DNA from: CAVVNC01 sp963750015
GTDB lineage: Bacteria > Desulfobacterota > Syntrophorhabdia > Syntrophorhabdales > WCHB1-27
NCBI GenBank assembly: GCA_963750015.1
Contig: CAVVPU010000140.1
Coordinates: forward strand, 1 to 17,914
Direction: 5' to 3'
DNA length: 17,914 nt
Under the pieces are notes generated by a model. It searched no databases. It saw nothing but the letters and a program-made list of their open reading frames with translations, and was not told the origin of the DNA. Made by a program: the position numbers and the translations under genes. Every line of letters starts with the position of its first letter. The stretch's first letter is position 1. Of the stretch, positions 14,409-17,914 are shown one piece after another.

Positions 14409-15653
14409 ATGGACAAACCCAAATTACTGACGAAAAACTTCCTCATTGCTGCATTCGTGAACTTCTTTGCCGCTTTGAATTACTACCTGCTGATGGTAAG
14501 TATCTCCGCCTTTTCGGTGGAGCGCCTCCACTCCTCCCATAGTCGGGCAGGACTTGCTTCCGGTATGTTCATGATCGCCGCGCTCTTCGGGCGTCTCTAC
14601 TCAGGAAAACGGATCGAAAGGTTCGGCCAAAAGAAAACGCTCCGTGTGGCGTTGATCTCAGGCCTGGCCTTAACACTGCTTTATTTCAAAGTTAACGGCA
14701 TGACGTCCTTGCTCATTATCCGCTTTCTCCACGGCGCGTCGTTCGGTATCGCCAGTACGGCGGCCGGAACTATTGTGGCGAATGTCATTCCCAGGAAGAG
14801 ATGCGGGGAAGGGCTTGGCTATTACATGCTGAGCGTGACCCTGGCGCTCGCTGTCGGTCCGTTCCTGGGAATATTCATCAACCGGCACGGGGGCTACGGC
14901 GTCATCTTTCTCGTGTGCACGATTTTCGCCACGATCGGCCTTGCCGCTTCCCTGTTTTTGTCCAGCCCTGAAATTGAGCTGACCCGGGAAGAGCTGAAGG
15001 CGACGAGAGGCTTCAATCTTGGCAGCCTTTTTGAGCTTAAGGCCGTTCCGATCTCGATCATTTGTGGGGTCGTCATCTTTTGCTACTCGAGCATCCTCGC
15101 CTTCCTTGCCTCATACTCCAAAGAAATCCACCTGGTAGAGGCTGCCAGCTTGCTCTTTGTCGTCTATGCGGTCGTCGTTTTGGTCTCAAGACCGATTGTC
15201 GGCCGAATATTCGATTCGAGGGGCGAAAACGTGGTCATTTACCCGGCAATCGTCATCTTTGCACTAGGCCTGGCCGTCCTTAGTCAGTCTCACCATGGAT
15301 ATGCCATCCTGGCGGCGGGGGCCCTCATCGGTCTCGGCGCCGGGGCCGTCCAATCGGCGACCCAGGCAATCGCCGTTAAGTCGGCTCCTCCCCACCGTAT
15401 GGGATTGGCAAATGCCACCTACTTTGCTTTTTCCGACGTGGCCGTGGGAACCGGGCCGTTCGTGTTCGGGCTCCTTGTCCCGTCCATCGGCTTTCGGGGC
15501 GTCTACGTGAGTGCCGGAGTTCTTGCGCTCTCCTGCACCTTTCTCTATCACGCCCTCCATGGAAGAAGGGTTTCGCCTCAAAGTGAGGCAGATGTTCCGA
15601 CGACTCAATGCGGTTCCCCAAAGACTATCGCCGCTTTACTTCAGGAAACATAG
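14409..15653 (+). CDS. Major facilitator superfamily exporter
   Basis: A 414-residue inner-membrane protein with about 12 hydrophobic helices, the standard MFS length. The start is the ATG seven bases after AAGGAG; an earlier in-frame ATG lies before this ribosome-binding site. The loop between helices 2 and 3 (GRLYSGKRIERFGQKK) is the MFS motif A region, and a matching motif (SRPIVGRIFDSRGE) occurs in the second half near residue 260, showing the internal duplication of the fold. Overall it resembles the YfcJ/YhhS/CntE-like drug or metallophore efflux group, but the substrate cannot be read from sequence. Sitting after a PadR repressor suggests inducible efflux of a toxic small molecule or metal chelate. 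Confidence 0.88.
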   Translation: MDKPKLLTKNFLIAAFVNFFAALNYYLLMVSISAFSVERLHSSHSRAGLASGMFMIAALFGRLYSGKRIERFGQKKTLRVALISGLALTLLYFKVNGMTSLLIIRFLHGASFGIASTAAGTIVANVIPRKRCGEGLGYYMLSVTLALAVGPFLGIFINRHGGYGVIFLVCTIFATIGLAASLFLSSPEIELTREELKATRGFNLGSLFELKAVPISIICGVVIFCYSSILAFLASYSKEIHLVEAASLLFVVYAVVVLVSRPIVGRIFDSRGENVVIYPAIVIFALGLAVLSQSHHGYAILAAGALIGLGAGAVQSATQAIAVKSAPPHRMGLANATYFAFSDVAVGTGPFVFGLLVPSIGFRGVYVSAGVLALSCTFLYHALHGRRVSPQSEADVPTTQCGSPKTIAALLQET

Positions 15654-15693
15654 CATCTCCCGAGAACGGCGGTAAGCCGTTAATCCAGGCTCC

Positions 15694-15726
15694 GCCGTGT
15701 CCGGGCCCCGACGCCGGGGACACGGC
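15694..15726. terminator. Strong stem-loop between convergent genes
   Basis: GCCGTGTCC (15694-15702) pairs perfectly with GGACACGGC (15718-15726) across a 15-nt GC-rich loop. A second small hairpin, AACGGC-GGTAA-GCCGTT, lies at 15665-15681. Together they could end transcription from both the MFS gene and the flavoprotein gene; neither has a clear T-run. Confidence 0.5.
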
Positions 15727-15887
15727 GCCCGCCTGCGCCCTTGCGGGGCTCCATCTCCGGATATGGCCGATCCCCCGCAATCGGGCGGCTCTGTCGATAA
15801 ACCGATAAATCCAGTATTCTCTGAAAAATTCCAACATGGCGCGCAGATTCTCCGGCTTCCCGCCTTCCGCGCTTTCCGGCCCGCACG

Positions 15888-17354
15888 TCAGTCGACCCGA
15901 AAATGGGCGCCTATGCTTTCTTTCCTCGATTGCGCCGCTTCCAGAATCATCCTCGCAGTCGCAAAGCCGTTTCTCAACGCAACGGCCAGGGGCAACTCTT
16001 CCGGGCGACGGAAGGCGATTCTCTCCTTTTCGAGGGCGGCAACCATCTCGATTCCGGATACCAGGCCCTGGGCGCTCCTTACCGGACCGCACGAGCGCCA
16101 GAGCACCTCTTTGAGCCTTTTCAGCACAGTAAGAGGGCTGCTCCCCCCGGAGGACGACTCCTGTGTCCCGATGGCCCTGGCAGGGCCTTTTCCGTGCGTG
16201 ACCGAACGGGACCATTCGGCCGCTGTCCTGCCCGCCCTCGCCCCGAAGACGAGGGCCTCCGACAAGGCGTTGCCTCCCATCCTGTTCGCGCCGTGAAGGC
16301 CGCATGCGACCTCCCCGGCGGCGAAGAGTCCCTCCACGTTCGTCCTGCAATTCCTGTCTATGGGGATGCCGCCGATGGTGAAATGGGCCGCCGGCATGAT
16401 GGGCAGGGGCTTGCCTGCGATTTCGTAGCGTCTCTCGAAAAGCTCCCGCAGACCGTTCCCGGCCGCAGGGTGGGCCCACTCATCTTCCGTCATGGAGCGC
16501 AGATCGAGAAAGATACCGCGGCCGGACAGATGCTCCTGGAAAAGGATTCGCGAGAGCCGGTCCCGCGCTCTTTGGTTCAGGGGGCGGAACCCTGAAAGGC
16601 CGTATTTCTCGACCAGGTCCTCTCCCCGGTCGTTGACGATCAGTCCGTTGTCGGCCATGGGCCCCATTATGAGCAGCCGGGGCGTACCCGGCTTATCGGT
16701 GATCAGGGGATAGAATTGGATAAACTCCATGTCCTGCACGATTGCGCCGGCCCTGGCGGCGATAGCGTACCCGTCGCCCAGGTTCGTGAACGGGTTGTCG
16801 TGGAATTGGAAGAGGGCCGACGCCCCTCCCGTGCACAGGATAGTCGCCTTTGCGCGGATGGTTATCGGTCGGCCCCGCACGAGAGCCGAGCAGCCTGAGA
16901 TACGGCCTTCTTCCGTGAGGAGATCGCCCACCGTGGTCCACCCCATTACGGAGACCCCCGATCGGATGGCCCATTCACCCAGGATGCGGGGGATGGGGAT
17001 GTTCCCGAGGCGCACCCTCGCAGAGCGCATGCCGCCCTTGTTCTCGGAAAGCGGCGCACCTCGGTCCACAAGCTCGGCGAGCCTCTGCGGCGCCTCCGTG
17101 GCGAGGGTCTCGACGAGGGAGAGGTTGTTGAGATGATAACCTGTCTCGAGGGTGAGCCGCACGTGCTCGTTTGAGTCCATGTCTGATCCGGCCGAAGCGA
17201 AGAAGCCGTCTGCCATAAGCGTTGCGGACCCCAGCATGGGACTCCCCTTGGAGACGAGGAGGGTCGAACAGCCTGCCTCGGATGCGGCTATGGAGGCCCT
17301 GAGACCGGCAGCTCCGGTTCCTACGACGAGGACGTCTGTCTTCAGCTCTTCCAT
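15888..17354 (-). CDS. FAD-dependent fumarate reductase / L-aspartate oxidase-like flavoprotein
   Basis: A 488-residue flavoprotein of the FrdA/SdhA/NadB superfamily. The FAD-binding Rossmann motif is VVGTGAAGLRASIAASEAG (10-28). The substrate region shows the arginine-rich RARDRLSRIL (262-271), PAAHFTIGGIPID (321-333, H324) and GLFAAGEVACGLHGANRMGG (342-361, with H354 and R358), close to the FrdA/SdhA pattern. It is shorter than SdhA or NadB because the C-terminal helical part ends early (RKESIGAHF then stop). It starts 12 bp after the D-2-hydroxyacid dehydrogenase stop and is likely co-transcribed with it. Fumarate, aspartate or another dicarboxylate could be the substrate. No iron-sulfur or membrane-anchor subunit follows, so it is not a standard respiratory complex. 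Confidence 0.85.
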   Translation of the reverse strand: MEELKTDVLVVGTGAAGLRASIAASEAGCSTLLVSKGSPMLGSATLMADGFFASAGSDMDSNEHVRLTLETGYHLNNLSLVETLATEAPQRLAELVDRGAPLSENKGGMRSARVRLGNIPIPRILGEWAIRSGVSVMGWTTVGDLLTEEGRISGCSALVRGRPITIRAKATILCTGGASALFQFHDNPFTNLGDGYAIAARAGAIVQDMEFIQFYPLITDKPGTPRLLIMGPMADNGLIVNDRGEDLVEKYGLSGFRPLNQRARDRLSRILFQEHLSGRGIFLDLRSMTEDEWAHPAAGNGLRELFERRYEIAGKPLPIMPAAHFTIGGIPIDRNCRTNVEGLFAAGEVACGLHGANRMGGNALSEALVFGARAGRTAAEWSRSVTHGKGPARAIGTQESSSGGSSPLTVLKRLKEVLWRSCGPVRSAQGLVSGIEMVAALEKERIAFRRPEELPLAVALRNGFATARMILEAAQSRKESIGAHFRVD

Positions 17355-17366
17355 GCCGCCTTCACT

Positions 17367-17914
17367 TTAACTCGTCTTCGCGATTGACAGGGGACGTACC
17401 TTCGCCGCTTCCGGGTTCAGCCAGTGAACGGGCGCCTCCCCCCGCAGGCCGGCGAGGAGGTTCTGTGCGGTAAGCTCAGCCATCTTTCTGCGGGTAGGCC
17501 CGGTGGCGCTCCCTATATGGGGCGCGAGGGTCACATTCTCCATCTTGAGAAGGGGACTCGCCGTATCAAGCGGCTCCCGCTCGTAGACGTCAAGCCCTGC
17601 ACCCGCCACCCACCCGGACTCCAGGGCTTTCACGAGGGCACCTTCGTCGACGACGGAACCGCGGGACGTGTTGATGAGCATCGCCGTCGGCTTCATGAGC
17701 TTCAGCTCCCTTTCGCCAATGAGGTGGTGCGTCTGTTGCGAGTAGGGCACGTGGATGCTCACATAATCGGACATTGCCAGAAGATCGTCGAACTCGCGAT
17801 ACTCCATGTTGAGCCCGCGCTCCTCATCCGGCGAAGCGCGATAAAAATCGTGGTAGATCGTTCTCATGCGGAAGCCTCCGGCCCGTGTTGCCATGGCCCG
17901 GCCTATCCTTCCAA
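17367..17914 (-). CDS. D-2-hydroxyacid dehydrogenase, N-terminus cut by window edge
   Basis: The C-terminal 182 or so residues of an NAD(P)-dependent D-2-hydroxyacid dehydrogenase (glyoxylate/hydroxypyruvate reductase type). The frame is open to the right edge and begins in the dinucleotide-binding loop GRIGRAMATRA, so roughly the first 150 residues lie outside. Visible catalytic features are the arginine in INTSRGSVVDEGAL, the glutamate in GLDVYEREPL and the histidine in LAPHIGSAT. Such enzymes interconvert 2-oxoacids and D-2-hydroxyacids in the cytoplasm. The flavoprotein gene follows 12 bp later, suggesting both act on small organic acids; the specific substrate is unknown. Confidence 0.92.
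   Translation of the reverse strand, partial: GRIGRAMATRAGGFRMRTIYHDFYRASPDEERGLNMEYREFDDLLAMSDYVSIHVPYSQQTHHLIGERELKLMKPTAMLINTSRGSVVDEGALVKALESGWVAGAGLDVYEREPLDTASPLLKMENVTLAPHIGSATGPTRRKMAELTAQNLLAGLRGEAPVHWLNPEAAKVRPLSIAKTS

Noticed and set aside
15625..15837. 70-residue - strand frame starting MLEFFREYWIYRFIDRAARL
   Set aside because: The first half looks protein-like, but the ribosome-binding site is poorly placed and the second half runs through the GC-rich stem-loop between convergent genes. Worth a homology check, not strong enough to call.

Overview
The window reads as chromosomal DNA of a strictly anaerobic, GC-rich bacterium. A Syntrophorhabdus-like or other deltaproteobacterial (Desulfobacterota) lineage fits best. 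This is inferred from gene content: iron-sulfur electron-transfer proteins, sigma-54 regulation, PEP-CTERM surface proteins and an arsenosugar-type radical SAM operon. No rRNA, complete tRNA, transposase or CRISPR array was seen. Both ends cut through coding sequence or open frame.

Left part (1-6263, + strand): a sigma-54 response regulator (447-1841) is joined in frame at its 5' side to an unexplained membrane-spanning stretch (33-446). A 298-bp gap follows, holding several dyads and a near-canonical -24/-12 promoter (2081-2096). Next comes a four-gene operon: a receiver domain fused to a multi-cluster ferredoxin (2140-3144), a NuoE-like subunit, a NuoF-like NADH/FMN subunit with an extra ferredoxin tail, and a short NuoG/HoxU-like subunit. 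It looks like an NADH-linked electron-transfer module that lacks its own hydrogenase or formate dehydrogenase catalytic subunit. Both receivers carry a CxxC in helix 1. I regard this as the most interesting system in the window: a response-regulator domain apparently built into an electron-carrier subunit, with its own sigma-54 switch beside it.

Middle part (6264-12475): two PEP-CTERM secreted proteins (6978-7655 and 11657-12277), each with a TTGACA promoter, a long structured leader and a similar GC-rich terminator. The first leader resembles a c-di-GMP-I (GEMM-I) riboswitch. The first gene is bracketed by two inverted copies of a roughly 250-bp, multi-hairpin intergenic repeat; a partial third copy lies near 10941-11035. 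Between the two PEP-CTERM genes, on the - strand, is a tight arsenosugar-type operon: peroxidase-like CMD protein, radical SAM ArsS, and two glycosyltransferase-family proteins.

Right part (12476-17914): a - strand pair comprising a 39-residue small ORF and a single-pass membrane protein of unknown function with an internal duplication; a + strand PadR regulator plus MFS exporter whose promoter is overlaid by two AAGAT-type palindromes; and a - strand pair of a D-2-hydroxyacid dehydrogenase (cut by the window edge) and an FAD-dependent fumarate reductase/aspartate oxidase-like flavoprotein. The MFS and flavoprotein genes converge on a strong stem-loop at 15694-15726.
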